Shown here one piece after another: positions 18,515 through 27,578 of a stretch of DNA of 64,000 bases (positions are counted from its first letter, which is position 1; the number at the start of each line of letters is the position of its first letter). A model generated the notes under the pieces. That model had not been told where the DNA came from. It saw only the letters and a list, made by a program, of their open reading frames with translations, and made no database searches. The DNA lies in assembly GCA_021737275.1 (NCBI GenBank), contig JAIPEE010000010.1:29078-93077 (forward strand), written 5' to 3'. This stretch comes from Desulfobacterales bacterium (GTDB taxonomy: Bacteria > Desulfobacterota > Desulfobacteria > Desulfobacterales > JAIPEE01). The position numbers and the translations under genes were made by a program.

Positions 18515-18749
18515 AAGATTCTCCGGGTGAGAATTGAAGTGTTAAGAAATATCCGTTTTATATATCTTATTTTGAAGTTTCTGTAAATAAATTGAAAACC
18601 ATAAAGCTTTTAGGGGTGGATTTTTCCTTGTCAAAAAATTGATTTTATTTGACAAAAACATAACGGTTAGCCGATAATAATAAATTAATTTCTTCGTTTT
18701 AATTAAATTATTGATCCAATCAATAATATTAATTGAGAGAATTTTTATT

Positions 18750-19145
18750 ATGAAAAAAATATTTCCCATAATTTCAGCTTTAATCTTATTGTTATCCGTT
18801 TCTGCATTTACTCAGGATTATCCAAGAGATCAAGTGGTTATTCCCTCGGGTGAAACTTATACAACATCAGTTTCATACTCAATATATTCTCAGAAGCTTG
18901 AACCAAAATCTGCCGGTGAGAACAGGTGGGAGCTGATTAATGAAAATGGTGATATTGCAGGTATCCTTGAAGAAACCAAGGAGGGAAATTTTAACCTGAG
19001 AGACAGAAATGGAAACTACGGCGGACTGATTCTTTCTAGTGGTGTATGGATGCCAAGAGGCGCTACAACAACACGTGCACGTGTAACAGCAGCATCCGCC
19101 CAATTATTTCTGGATGCGCTGGCTGCAATTGAGAAAATTAAGTAA
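18750..19145 (+). CDS. Exported protein of unknown function
   Basis: This is a 131-residue protein with a clear signal peptide (MKKIFPIISALILLLSVSAF, cleavage near TQD). The mature part is a short beta-rich domain with repeated asparagine/glycine turns (ELINENGDIAG, NLRDRNGNYGG). The frame extends 13 codons upstream, but the ATG at 18750 gives the proper signal sequence. I do not recognise the family. It lies between two corrinoid-related genes without an obvious link. Confidence 0.7.
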   Translation: MKKIFPIISALILLLSVSAFTQDYPRDQVVIPSGETYTTSVSYSIYSQKLEPKSAGENRWELINENGDIAGILEETKEGNFNLRDRNGNYGGLILSSGVWMPRGATTTRARVTAASAQLFLDALAAIEKIK

Positions 19146-19232
19146 TTTACCGGAGATATTATTTATATAACAGATGCTCTCATGAATAGTAAGAATTTCT
19201 GCTTTTAACAGATTTGCCCGAAAGGAAAAGAT

Positions 19233-19913
19233 ATGGATCTAAAAGTTCTTGATAATATAAAATTTGAAGTAAATATGCCGGCACTCATGGAAAAGCTTCA
19301 TGTGAAACCGGATAGTGATAATGCAAACCGCCTTGAAGCGCTGGTAGAAGAGGCAAGCGGTATCGCTAAACCCAAAGCCGTTTATAGGCTTGGATTTATT
19401 GAGAATAGATCAGGTGACGATTTAACTGTAAATGGGGTTACCCTGAGCAGTCATATCCTCAGTGTAAACCTGAAAGATGTAAATCGTGTTTTTGCCTATG
19501 TTGCTACCTGTGGGACAGAGCTTGAAACGTGGGCCTTATCTCTTGATGATCTTCTGAATGAGTTCTGGGCGGCTTATATAATGGATTTTGCACTGGATAT
19601 GGCTATTGAAGCTGTATGTAAAGATATTAATGAACAATATCAGCCGGGAGAAGTCGGATTTATGAGTCCCGGTTCATTGGAGGATTGGCCGCTTGAACAG
19701 CAAAAGCCATTTTTTGAGATTATCGGTGATACAAAAGAGTTCATTGGCGTTGAGCTTCAGGAAACCATGCTGATGCGTCCGACCAAAACTGTTTCTGAAA
19801 TTATGTTTGAAAATGAGGAGGGTTTTAAAAGCTGTCAGCTTTGCCCGCGGGAGGCTTGCACATCCCGGCAAGCACCTTATGATCGTTCACTTTATGATAA
19901 AAAATATAGCTAA
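19233..19913 (+). CDS. Vitamin B12-dependent methionine synthase activation-domain protein
   Basis: The 226-residue stand-alone protein matches the MetH activation (SAM-binding) domain. Visible blocks are FMSPGSLEDWPLEQQKPFF, GVELQETMLMRPTKTVSEIM and a cysteine-rich tail CQLCPREACTSRQAPY. In MetH this domain helps reductive remethylation of the cobalt. As a separate protein it may serve a split methionine synthase or another corrinoid protein, such as the nearby UroD-like methyltransferase. The Cys-x2-Cys-x4-Cys tail could bind a metal. No B12-binding domain gene is in the window. Confidence 0.85.
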   Translation: MDLKVLDNIKFEVNMPALMEKLHVKPDSDNANRLEALVEEASGIAKPKAVYRLGFIENRSGDDLTVNGVTLSSHILSVNLKDVNRVFAYVATCGTELETWALSLDDLLNEFWAAYIMDFALDMAIEAVCKDINEQYQPGEVGFMSPGSLEDWPLEQQKPFFEIIGDTKEFIGVELQETMLMRPTKTVSEIMFENEEGFKSCQLCPREACTSRQAPYDRSLYDKKYS

Positions 19914-20210
19914 CGTTTATAAAAATATAGTTTAACATCCTTTTTCCCAAAAGTTCTCCTTGTGATGCGTCATAAGACCACAGGCTATTATTTTGCCGTC
20001 CATTCTACCTGTAAAATAATATTTATATAATCAGATAAGTTATTTTGAACGCTATTGTTGTTATCTATAGTAGTCTATAGTCACTTTTAGAATATTATTT
20101 AATGCTAAAAGGAATGGTATTGACATATAATAACAATTCAGGATAGGTGAATTTTCACTGGAATGGAATCACCCGTCACCACAGACCAAGCCTGCTGAAA
20201 AGGAAGAACA

Positions 20211-21131
20211 ATGGCTCAACTGTTTACTACAAAAGAAGTTGCCCGGTTTCTGGGCGTAAATGAAAAGATGGTCTATTCACTTGTCGCCGAAAAGGGCCTT
20301 CCTGCAACAAAAGTTACCGGGAAGTGGATTTTTCCGAGAGACCTGGTAGAGCAGTGGATAGAAACCAATACCGTTAATTATCCGGAAGCGGCAGATCACC
20401 TTCCCCCTTACCAGGGACTTCTGATTATTACAGGAAGCAACGATATCTTACTGGACCGGGCAATCTCTCTTTTTAATTCACAATATCCCGGGCAGGTTGC
20501 CGTATTTGGTAATCTTGGCAGTATGGGTGGGCTCAGGGCGCTCAGACAAAACCTGTGTCATGTTGCAACCAGCCATCTGCTTCAGGAAAATGAAAAAGAG
20601 TATAATTTTGATTTTGCCACAAAGGAACTGGACAGGATGCCGGCTATTGTCAATTTTTGTCACAGAGAGCAGGGTATAATGATTCAGAAGGGTAATCCTA
20701 AAAATATTATCGGTATTTCAGATTTTGCCAAACCGGGTGTTACAATTGTAAACCGCCCATTAAGCACCGGTACGCGCCTTCTTCTTGATCGTGAACTGTC
20801 CAAGGCCGGTATCAATACAGATAAAATCAAAGGTTATCAGAGAGAACTTTCAAAACATATGGATGCCGGAATTGAAGTGCTTTCAGGGCGGGCTGATGCC
20901 GCACCCGGTGTTCGTTCTATTGCCGGTATCCTGGGGCTTGATTTTATTTCACTCCGGTGGGAGCGCTTTGATCTGATGATTTCCAAGGACCGGTTTTTTG
21001 ACGAAGGTGTTCAGCGGTTTATCGGCCTGCTGATTGAAGATGAGTTTAAAAAAATTGCAATGGAATATGACGGTTATGATCTTAAAACGGCGGGAAAAAT
21101 GGTGTACCCGGGTGCTGACAATAACATTTAA
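20211..21131 (+). CDS. Excisionase-type HTH plus PBP-like domain regulator, probable tungstate/molybdate sensor
   Basis: The N-terminal 55 residues form a MerR/excisionase-type winged helix (FTTKEVARFLGVNEKMVYSL...KWIFPRDLVEQWI). Residues from about 65 form a periplasmic-binding-protein-like domain (PBP_like) that is kept in the cytoplasm since there is no signal peptide. Segments such as LGSMGGLRALRQNLCHVATSH and RPLSTGTRLLLDREL are typical of molybdate/tungstate-sensing members. It lies 34 bp before tupA and on the same strand, so it probably responds to the oxyanion imported by tupABC and may regulate or be co-transcribed with it. Confidence 0.85.
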   Translation: MAQLFTTKEVARFLGVNEKMVYSLVAEKGLPATKVTGKWIFPRDLVEQWIETNTVNYPEAADHLPPYQGLLIITGSNDILLDRAISLFNSQYPGQVAVFGNLGSMGGLRALRQNLCHVATSHLLQENEKEYNFDFATKELDRMPAIVNFCHREQGIMIQKGNPKNIIGISDFAKPGVTIVNRPLSTGTRLLLDRELSKAGINTDKIKGYQRELSKHMDAGIEVLSGRADAAPGVRSIAGILGLDFISLRWERFDLMISKDRFFDEGVQRFIGLLIEDEFKKIAMEYDGYDLKTAGKMVYPGADNNI

Positions 21132-21165
21132 AATAAAAACGGACAAAACTTAAGGAGGTGTGGTT

Positions 21166-22062
21166 GTGAAAAATTATTTGAAACCTGTCATTTTGGTTAT
21201 ACTGGTTTTTGGCTTGCTTGCAGGGGGGGCTTCTGCAGAAGAAAAGCTGATAAAAATGTCCACAACAACAAGCACACAGGCCTCCGGTCTTTTAGATATA
21301 CTGCTGCCTGAACTGGAAAAAGATACCGGTATTCAGGTAAAGGTTTTAGCCAAAGGTACCGGTGCGGCTATTCGTGACGGTGTTGATGGTAATGTAGATG
21401 TTATTTTTGTCCATGCAAAGGCTCGTGAGGAGCAGTTTGTGGCAGATGGATATGGTACAAAACGCTATGCGGTTATGCACAATGACTTTATTATAATTGG
21501 TCCCAAAGATGATCCGGCCGGCATAAAGGGAATGACGAATGCGGCGGCGGCCCTGAAAAAAATTGCAGAATCCGGATCCATGTTTGTATCCCGTGGTGAC
21601 GATAGTGGTACACATACAAAAGAGCAGGCTTTGTGGAAAGAGTCAGGTCTGGAACTGGCAAGCAAAACAACGACTATTATTAAAACGGGTACGGAAGCCG
21701 AGATTACATTTATTTCACCTGAAAAGATGGGTGGTAAATACCTTTCCATTGGTCAGGGCATGGGTAAAGTTATGATCTTTGCCGATGAAAAACAGATATA
21801 CACCCTTGCAGACAGGGGGACCTATATTAAATATAAATTTGGGAATGAAACACCTGTCGATCTTGAAATTATGTGTGAAGGCGATCCCCGCTTGAGTAAT
21901 CCATATGGCGTAATTCCGATTAACCCGGAAAAACATCCGCATGTGAATATTAAACTGGCTGATCAATTTGCCCAGTGGCTGGTATCTGAAAGAGGACAGA
22001 AAGTGATTGGGGATTACAAGCTTTTGGGCAAACAGCTTTTTTATCCTGACGCAGTGAAATAA
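21166..22062 (+). CDS. tupA: Tungstate ABC transporter, substrate-binding protein
   Basis: TupA captures tungstate in the periplasm. The protein of about 298 residues has a signal peptide (VILVILVFGLLAGGASAEE) followed by the TupA-typical oxyanion motif KMSTTTSTQASGLLD and later MHNDFIIIGP and SRGDDSGTHTKE. The start is the GTG at 21166, seven bases after AGGAGG. Another GTG at 21160 is too close to the ribosome binding site. Tungsten is used in formate dehydrogenases and aldehyde oxidoreductases of sulfate reducers. A 277-bp gap with an inverted repeat separates it from tupB. Confidence 0.92.
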   Translation: MKNYLKPVILVILVFGLLAGGASAEEKLIKMSTTTSTQASGLLDILLPELEKDTGIQVKVLAKGTGAAIRDGVDGNVDVIFVHAKAREEQFVADGYGTKRYAVMHNDFIIIGPKDDPAGIKGMTNAAAALKKIAESGSMFVSRGDDSGTHTKEQALWKESGLELASKTTTIIKTGTEAEITFISPEKMGGKYLSIGQGMGKVMIFADEKQIYTLADRGTYIKYKFGNETPVDLEIMCEGDPRLSNPYGVIPINPEKHPHVNIKLADQFAQWLVSERGQKVIGDYKLLGKQLFYPDAVK

Positions 22063-22194
22063 TTATTCTGATATGAAGTTTTGCCCGATATTAACCGGAT
22101 GATTGTTTATATCATCTGAAAAAAAGCAAATTTTTATCTCTGAACAGCTTTTTGTGTAATGCTTCAGTATCGCTGCTTGACTGTTCCTGTGTTT

Positions 22195-22287
22195 TGCTTT
22201 AAAGCGCCAAGCCTGGATAGCATTTTGTAATCCTCCTTCTCCGGGTGATTGCTAAACCAACCCTCCCTTGTTTGGCGCTTTAAAGCA
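22195..22287. repeat. 93-bp element with 16-bp perfect inverted ends between tupA and tupB
   Basis: TGCTTTAAAGCGCCAA at 22195-22210 is repeated as an exact reverse complement at 22272-22287. Each arm also holds the palindrome GCTTTAAAGC. The 61-bp interior has no ORF. It could be a miniature mobile element, a hairpin acting between tupA and tupB in the mRNA, or a pair of operator sites. No target duplication is evident. Confidence 0.6.
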
Positions 22288-22339
22288 GCATGCATGGAAA
22301 GTCATCTGGCGGTACTGAAGTTTTACTATTTATTTAACA

Positions 22340-23035
22340 ATGGACTATTTATTAGACAGTTTATATTCGGCCATCCTGCTGGCAGTTTCGATTGATGCGG
22401 AACTGCTGACGGTTGTAAGTGTTTCGCTTAAAGTGAGCAGCAGCTCAACCATTTTGGCCAGTGTTATCGGTGTTCCGCTGGGTGTTTTTATTGCCTTTAA
22501 AACATTCCGTGGTAAACGTCTGGTGATCACGGTGCTTAACACTCTTCTGGCGCTTCCTACGGTTGTAATCGGCCTGCTGGTCTATTCATTTATCTCAAGG
22601 CGCGGCCTTCTGGGCGCTTTTGATCTTCTTTACACACAAAAAGCCATTATTATCGGCCAGACGATATTGATTGTTCCGGTGGTGGCTACGTTTACCATTG
22701 CTGCCATCAGCAGGATTGATATCCGCTATCGTAAAACAGCCCTGACGCTTGGTGCAAGCTGGTTTCAGGCGGCATGTGTCGTTATTCGTGAGGCGCGTTT
22801 TGGAATATTTGCTGCCATTATTGCTGCATTCGGGCGGGTTATTTCCGAAGTCGGCATCAGCATGATGTTGGGCGGCAATGCAAAGGGCTTTACCCGAACA
22901 ATTACGACAGCCATGGCACTTGAATATGACAAGGGGGAGTTTACCCTTGCCATTGCACTCGGTATTATTCTTCTTTCATTAAGTTTCGGCATTAACCTGC
23001 TGTTTCATTTTTTTCAGGGGAGGACCGAGGCCTGA
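22340..23035 (+). CDS. tupB: Tungstate ABC transporter, permease
   Basis: This 231-residue inner-membrane permease has five or six helices and the ABC permease coupling loop around EVGISMMLGGNAKGFTRTITTAMALEYDKG. It forms the channel for tungstate delivered by TupA. Its stop overlaps the start of tupC in an ATGA. The unusual feature is the 277-bp gap that separates it from tupA, since tup genes are normally close together. Confidence 0.92.
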   Translation: MDYLLDSLYSAILLAVSIDAELLTVVSVSLKVSSSSTILASVIGVPLGVFIAFKTFRGKRLVITVLNTLLALPTVVIGLLVYSFISRRGLLGAFDLLYTQKAIIIGQTILIVPVVATFTIAAISRIDIRYRKTALTLGASWFQAACVVIREARFGIFAAIIAAFGRVISEVGISMMLGGNAKGFTRTITTAMALEYDKGEFTLAIALGIILLSLSFGINLLFHFFQGRTEA

Positions 23036-24054
23036 TGGCATTCTCCTTATCAGATTTGAAAAAGGTTTACGGCAGTCGAACCGTGCTGGATATTCCATCC
23101 CTGGAGATTGAATCCGGCAAGATTTATACGCTGACCGGACCCAACGGGTCAGGAAAGACAACCCTTCTTAATATTCTTGCACTTCTGGAAAAACCCTCTT
23201 CCGGCAGAATGTTTTACAAGGGGAGGCAGATTCAGTTTTCCGAATCCGTGCTGCAGGATTTGAGGCGGTCCATCGTGATGGTAGCGCAGCATCCGATTCT
23301 GTTTACCACCACAGTTTATAAAAATATTGAATTCGGACTCAAGATTCGAAAAATATCCAGGTTAAAAAGAAAATATACAATTGAAAAAGCACTGGATCTG
23401 GTTGGCATGCGTGATTTTGAAAATGCCCAGGCGCATAGGCTCTCAGGTGGTGAAACGCAGCGGGTTGCCTTTGCCCAGGCCCTTGCTGTCGCTCCGGATG
23501 TTCTTTTCTGTGATGAGCCGACGGCAAGTATTGATGTGGAGAACCAGGCGGCAATAATTAACATTCTCCGGCAGGCCAATGAATCGGAGAAGACAACCAT
23601 CATTTTTACGACCCATGACCGGGCTCAGGCAGGCGCGTTGGCTCACGAGACACTAAGCCTTGAAAACGGGCGGCTGACCGGACAGAGCCGGGAAAATATT
23701 TTCAATGCAAGCTTTTCCGGTATAGAAGGGAATATGGCAAAATGTACTATCCGGAGCGGCTTGGATATCATGCTTCCTGAAGAGCTGGTTGTTAATAGAG
23801 AAAAGGTTTTCCGCCTGCTTATTAACCCTGAAGAGATGGATTTTGGTGATGGCAAATCCGATACCGCCTCCGGCAGAAGTTATAAAGGAACGGTTAAACA
23901 GATATCTGAAGAAAACAGCAGCATTTATATCAATGTTGATATCGGCATTCCTTTAAGCTTGATAATGAAAAGAGAAAAATATCTCCAGAACCCCCCTTTT
24001 GTTGGTCTATCTGTTAACGTTGTTATTCCTCCGGAAGCTGTTTCCATAATTTAG
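23035..24054 (+). CDS. tupC: Tungstate ABC transporter, ATP-binding protein with C-terminal extension
   Basis: The 339-residue ATPase has Walker A GPNGSGKTTL, signature LSGGETQRVAFAQALA and Walker B DVLFCDEPTAS. After about residue 235 there is an extra domain of about 100 residues resembling a TOBE/Mop oxyanion-binding fold (YKGTVKQISEENSSIYINVDIGIPL). Short TupC proteins lack this, so the transporter may be inhibited directly when tungstate or molybdate is plentiful, as for ModC. That regulatory role is inferred. Confidence 0.9.
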   Translation: MAFSLSDLKKVYGSRTVLDIPSLEIESGKIYTLTGPNGSGKTTLLNILALLEKPSSGRMFYKGRQIQFSESVLQDLRRSIVMVAQHPILFTTTVYKNIEFGLKIRKISRLKRKYTIEKALDLVGMRDFENAQAHRLSGGETQRVAFAQALAVAPDVLFCDEPTASIDVENQAAIINILRQANESEKTTIIFTTHDRAQAGALAHETLSLENGRLTGQSRENIFNASFSGIEGNMAKCTIRSGLDIMLPEELVVNREKVFRLLINPEEMDFGDGKSDTASGRSYKGTVKQISEENSSIYINVDIGIPLSLIMKREKYLQNPPFVGLSVNVVIPPEAVSII

Positions 24055-24244
24055 TCCTTTCGTTTCATCCTGAACTGAAATCAAAACATATTACGATTAG
24101 GATAAAAATATTGTTCGAATGATCTCACCCCAACTGTACCAGCGGTAAAAAAAATCTTGAAACAAAGACCCGAATCCTGCATACTGAAAAATCAGTCTGA
24201 ATATTCTATGAAAATCGCCAAGAGGAATTCAACCTTAATCTGAT

Positions 24245-26014
24245 ATGCCGCGAAAACAAAAAGACAAACAGTTCTGGACCGGTGTGCCGCCATGGCTTTT
24301 TATTGGCGCTGTTCTGATACTTTTTCCGATCTTTGCATATATGACCATGGAAAATATCAACAGCCAGAAAAAAAATGCCGCCCGTTTATTACTTGAAAAA
24401 GGTGCGGCGCTCATCAGGTCTTTTGAGGCCGGAACCCGGACAGGTGTGGGTGCCCAATGGGCCGGTTTCAAACTTCAGCGTTTGCTTGTAGAAACTGCAC
24501 AGCAGCCCGATATTGCCTACATTGTCGTTACCGATGGCAGGGGGGTGGTTTTTGCGCACAGTAAACCATCCCAGATAGGCAAACGGCATGGAGAGAATAT
24601 CTCATTTACGGAAGTCATTAACGGCTCAACATTGAACTGGCAGGTCGTAAGAAGGCCCGACGGGAAAAATATTTTTGAAGTTTACAGGCGCTTTATGCCG
24701 GCACTTGGTGGAGAAGCCGATATGCTGCAGCATCACATGATGCAGCGCTGGTTTGAAGAACAGAGAGGTAACCTTGTCCGGCAGGCACCTGAAGACCTTG
24801 TTATCTTCATCGGCCTGAACATGCACTCCATTGAGATGGCCCGCAAGGCAGATTCACGCCATACGGTTATAATGGCTGCTATCCTTCTGCTCATCGGTTT
24901 TTCAGGAATAATTCTGTTGTTTCTGACACACCGCTATCGTGCCACACGGGCATCTCTTTCCAGGATAAAAGCATTTTCAGATATTCTTGTTGAAAATATG
25001 CCCATCGGCCTTATTGCGGTTGATTCTGAAAAGAGGATAGTTTCCATTAACCAGGTGGCCGAAGAGGTTCTTGATATATCTCCTGATGACATCATGGTGG
25101 GTCAGCATGGCGCGGATGTGCTGCCTGAGCGGTTGTGGATGTTTTTTAACCGGTTGGGACGAAAGGAAGATTATATCGAAAAGCAGATAGAGTGTGAACT
25201 TGCAAATGGAGACAGTGTTCCGCTTGAGATCACTGCAACCATATTAAGAGATGAGGAAGATTTTATTTCCGGTGGACTGATGCTTTTCAAGGACATCAGC
25301 GAGGTAAAATCCCTGAAGAGTGAAATTATCAGAAGCCAGCGGCTTGCAACAGTCGGACGTCTTGCTACCGGTATAGCCCATGAGATCAGAAACCCTTTGA
25401 GTTCAATCAAGGGCTTTGCCACCTATTTTAAAGAGCGGTATCGGGACGTTCCCGAAGATGTCCAGATCGCAACCATCATGACTCAGGAGGTGGAACGGCT
25501 CAATCGTGTTGTCAGCCAACTTCTTGAATTTTCACGACCGGTAGCCGTATCTAAAAAAGTTATTGATATCAGGGGCCTGATTGAAAACTCCCTGAAACTT
25601 ATTGAGTCGCAGGCAACACAGTCAAAGATTAAGCGCAGGGTCGATCTTTCGGCTGAGGTGGAATCCGCATACCTTGATCCGGACAAGATTAGCCAAGTGC
25701 TGTTAAATCTCTACCTTAATGCAATAGATTCTATGGGCGAGGGCGGTCGTTTGTCTGTAAGCGTTGAAAAGGATGCTGACCGGGACAGGGTCATCATAAA
25801 AATTACAGATACCGGTATTGGAATTGATGCAGAAGATATTCCCAGAGTATTTGACCCCTACTTTACAACCAAAGCATCAGGGACAGGACTTGGCCTTGCA
25901 ATTGTTCACAATATTATGGAAGCCCATGGCGGCCAGATAAATGTCGAAAGTCAGGTTGGAAAAGGAACCGAATTTGTACTCTCTTTTCCAGAAATGAAAA
26001 TACGGGGAAACTGA
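24245..26014 (+). CDS. Membrane sensor histidine kinase (ZraS/AtoS-like)
   Basis: The 589-residue kinase has a first membrane helix (about residues 12-34), a periplasmic sensor region of about 170 residues and a second helix (about 211-231). A PAS domain follows (about 245-350), then a HisKA domain with phospho-acceptor His in GIAHEIRNPLSSIKG near residue 379, and an HATPase domain ending in GTGLGLAIVHNIMEAHGG. The sensor region has many Met and His residues (MLQHHMMQRWF), which may suggest metal sensing. The gene overlaps its response regulator by an ATGA-type junction. Confidence 0.9.
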   Translation: MPRKQKDKQFWTGVPPWLFIGAVLILFPIFAYMTMENINSQKKNAARLLLEKGAALIRSFEAGTRTGVGAQWAGFKLQRLLVETAQQPDIAYIVVTDGRGVVFAHSKPSQIGKRHGENISFTEVINGSTLNWQVVRRPDGKNIFEVYRRFMPALGGEADMLQHHMMQRWFEEQRGNLVRQAPEDLVIFIGLNMHSIEMARKADSRHTVIMAAILLLIGFSGIILLFLTHRYRATRASLSRIKAFSDILVENMPIGLIAVDSEKRIVSINQVAEEVLDISPDDIMVGQHGADVLPERLWMFFNRLGRKEDYIEKQIECELANGDSVPLEITATILRDEEDFISGGLMLFKDISEVKSLKSEIIRSQRLATVGRLATGIAHEIRNPLSSIKGFATYFKERYRDVPEDVQIATIMTQEVERLNRVVSQLLEFSRPVAVSKKVIDIRGLIENSLKLIESQATQSKIKRRVDLSAEVESAYLDPDKISQVLLNLYLNAIDSMGEGGRLSVSVEKDADRDRVIIKITDTGIGIDAEDIPRVFDPYFTTKASGTGLGLAIVHNIMEAHGGQINVESQVGKGTEFVLSFPEMKIRGN

Positions 26015-27381
26015 TGCCCGATAAAGCCAAAATTCTTGTAGTTGATGATGACAATGCCCACCGGACCATGCTCAAATTGCTCATAGGTGGCTGGGGATAT
26101 GAAATCGTTGAGGCTGATGATGGAGAAGCGGCGATCAATGCTGTGAAAACAGCGCCGTTTGATCTGGTATTAATGGATATCAGGATGCTTAAGGTGTCCG
26201 GAATCAAAGCGCTTGAGGAGATCCGAAAACTTAATCCGTCCATACCGGTGATCATCATGACTGCTTTTTCATCTGTGGAAACTGCTGTGGATGCGCTTAA
26301 AAAAGGAGCGTATGATTACCTGGTCAAACCGTTGGATTTTGAAAAGCTGAAAATAATTATCGAGCGTGCCGTAGAACATATCCGGCTCAGGGAAGAAAAT
26401 CGCATCCTTAAAGAGAGGCTGGGTAAAAATTTTGATCGACAGGAAATAATCGGCCAGAGCAGTGCTATTATCAGACTGCTTGAAACAGTTGAACAGGTAG
26501 CGCCTTCCGAAGCAACGATTCTGATTTCAGGGGAATCCGGAACAGGTAAAGAGCTGATTGCAGGCGCTATTCATTATAACAGTACCCGAAAAGAGGGACC
26601 GTTCATTAAGCTCAACTGTGCCGCCATTACGGAAACACTTCTGGAGTCTGAACTTTTTGGCCACGAAAAGGGCGCGTTTACCGGTGCTGAACGGATGAAG
26701 GAGGGCCGGTTTATCCAGGCAGACGGCGGGAGTCTGTTTTTAGACGAAGTCAGTGAAATGTCACTCCAGATGCAGGTTAAACTATTAAGGGTATTGCAGG
26801 AGAGAGAGGTCACGCGGGTTGGCGGTGAAAAAGTTCTAACCGTGGATGTTCGGGTTATTGCTGCATCCAACCGAAACCTGACGGGTCTTATTTCAGAAGG
26901 CGTTTTCCGGGAAGATCTTTATTACCGGTTGAATGTTGTTGAGCTTATGCTGCCGGCCTTAAGGGAACGGCGCTCAGATGTTCCTCTTCTGGCACAGCAC
27001 TTTATGGAACTTTTTTCAAAGCGCAACAAAAAGGCGATAAAGGGATTTACCCCGAAAGCCATGGACAGCCTGGTTCGGTATAGCTGGCCCGGTAATGTCA
27101 GAGAGCTGATGAATGCCATTGAAAGGTCGGTGGTGCTTTCCCGGTCTGAGTATCTCGATATTGATGATTTCCCGGTAATTCATTCATCTGGTGAGAAAGA
27201 GGAGTTGCTGCCACTTTTCCCGGATGAAGTGGTCTCTCTTGAGGAAACTGAAAAGGCGGCTGTGCTGAAGGCGCTTGAAATTACCGACGGGAATAAGAGT
27301 GAGGCAGCCCGGCGCTTGGGGGTTACCCGCAAAACACTGCATCAGAAATTAAAAAAGTATGCCGATAGTGATGGCGTCTAA
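26014..27381 (+). CDS. NtrC-family sigma-54-dependent response regulator
   Basis: This 455-residue regulator has a receiver domain (acidic pocket DDDN near residue 11, phospho-acceptor Asp55 in LVLMDIRML, switch Lys in YLVKPLDF). It also has a sigma-54 AAA+ domain ([12 protein letters not shown], contact loop [20 protein letters not shown]) and a Fis-type HTH (NKSEAARRLGVTRKTLHQKL). It pairs with the upstream kinase. Downstream lie ccsBA and qrcABCD. No clear sigma-54 promoter was found before those genes, so its targets are probably elsewhere. Confidence 0.92.
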   Translation: MPDKAKILVVDDDNAHRTMLKLLIGGWGYEIVEADDGEAAINAVKTAPFDLVLMDIRMLKVSGIKALEEIRKLNPSIPVIIMTAFSSVETAVDALKKGAYDYLVKPLDFEKLKIIIERAVEHIRLREENRILKERLGKNFDRQEIIGQSSAIIRLLETVEQVAPSEATILISGESGTGKELIAGAIHYNSTRKEGPFIKLNCAAITETLLESELFGHEKGAFTGAERMKEGRFIQADGGSLFLDEVSEMSLQMQVKLLRVLQEREVTRVGGEKVLTVDVRVIAASNRNLTGLISEGVFREDLYYRLNVVELMLPALRERRSDVPLLAQHFMELFSKRNKKAIKGFTPKAMDSLVRYSWPGNVRELMNAIERSVVLSRSEYLDIDDFPVIHSSGEKEELLPLFPDEVVSLEETEKAAVLKALEITDGNKSEAARRLGVTRKTLHQKLKKYADSDGV

Positions 27382-27578
27382 ATTTATAAGTATCTAAAAT
27401 ATCGAACATTTCAGTCCTGTTTGAAATGCATGGTGTTGATGTTAATAAATAAACTCTTTAATTTAAATGCCTTAGACAGTATTGACGTTAACCGTTTTTT
27501 TACAGGTTACTGTTGCTACACATAAAAACATCTGATATTGGGCTATGGTTCAATTTCTTTATGGGAGACATATAATAT

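Noticed and set aside
22195..22287. Molybdenum/tungsten cofactor riboswitch
   Set aside because: Location is tempting, but the inverted repeat is a simple pair of arms and I cannot match the conserved core from memory. A covariance-model scan for the Moco/Tuco RNA would decide.
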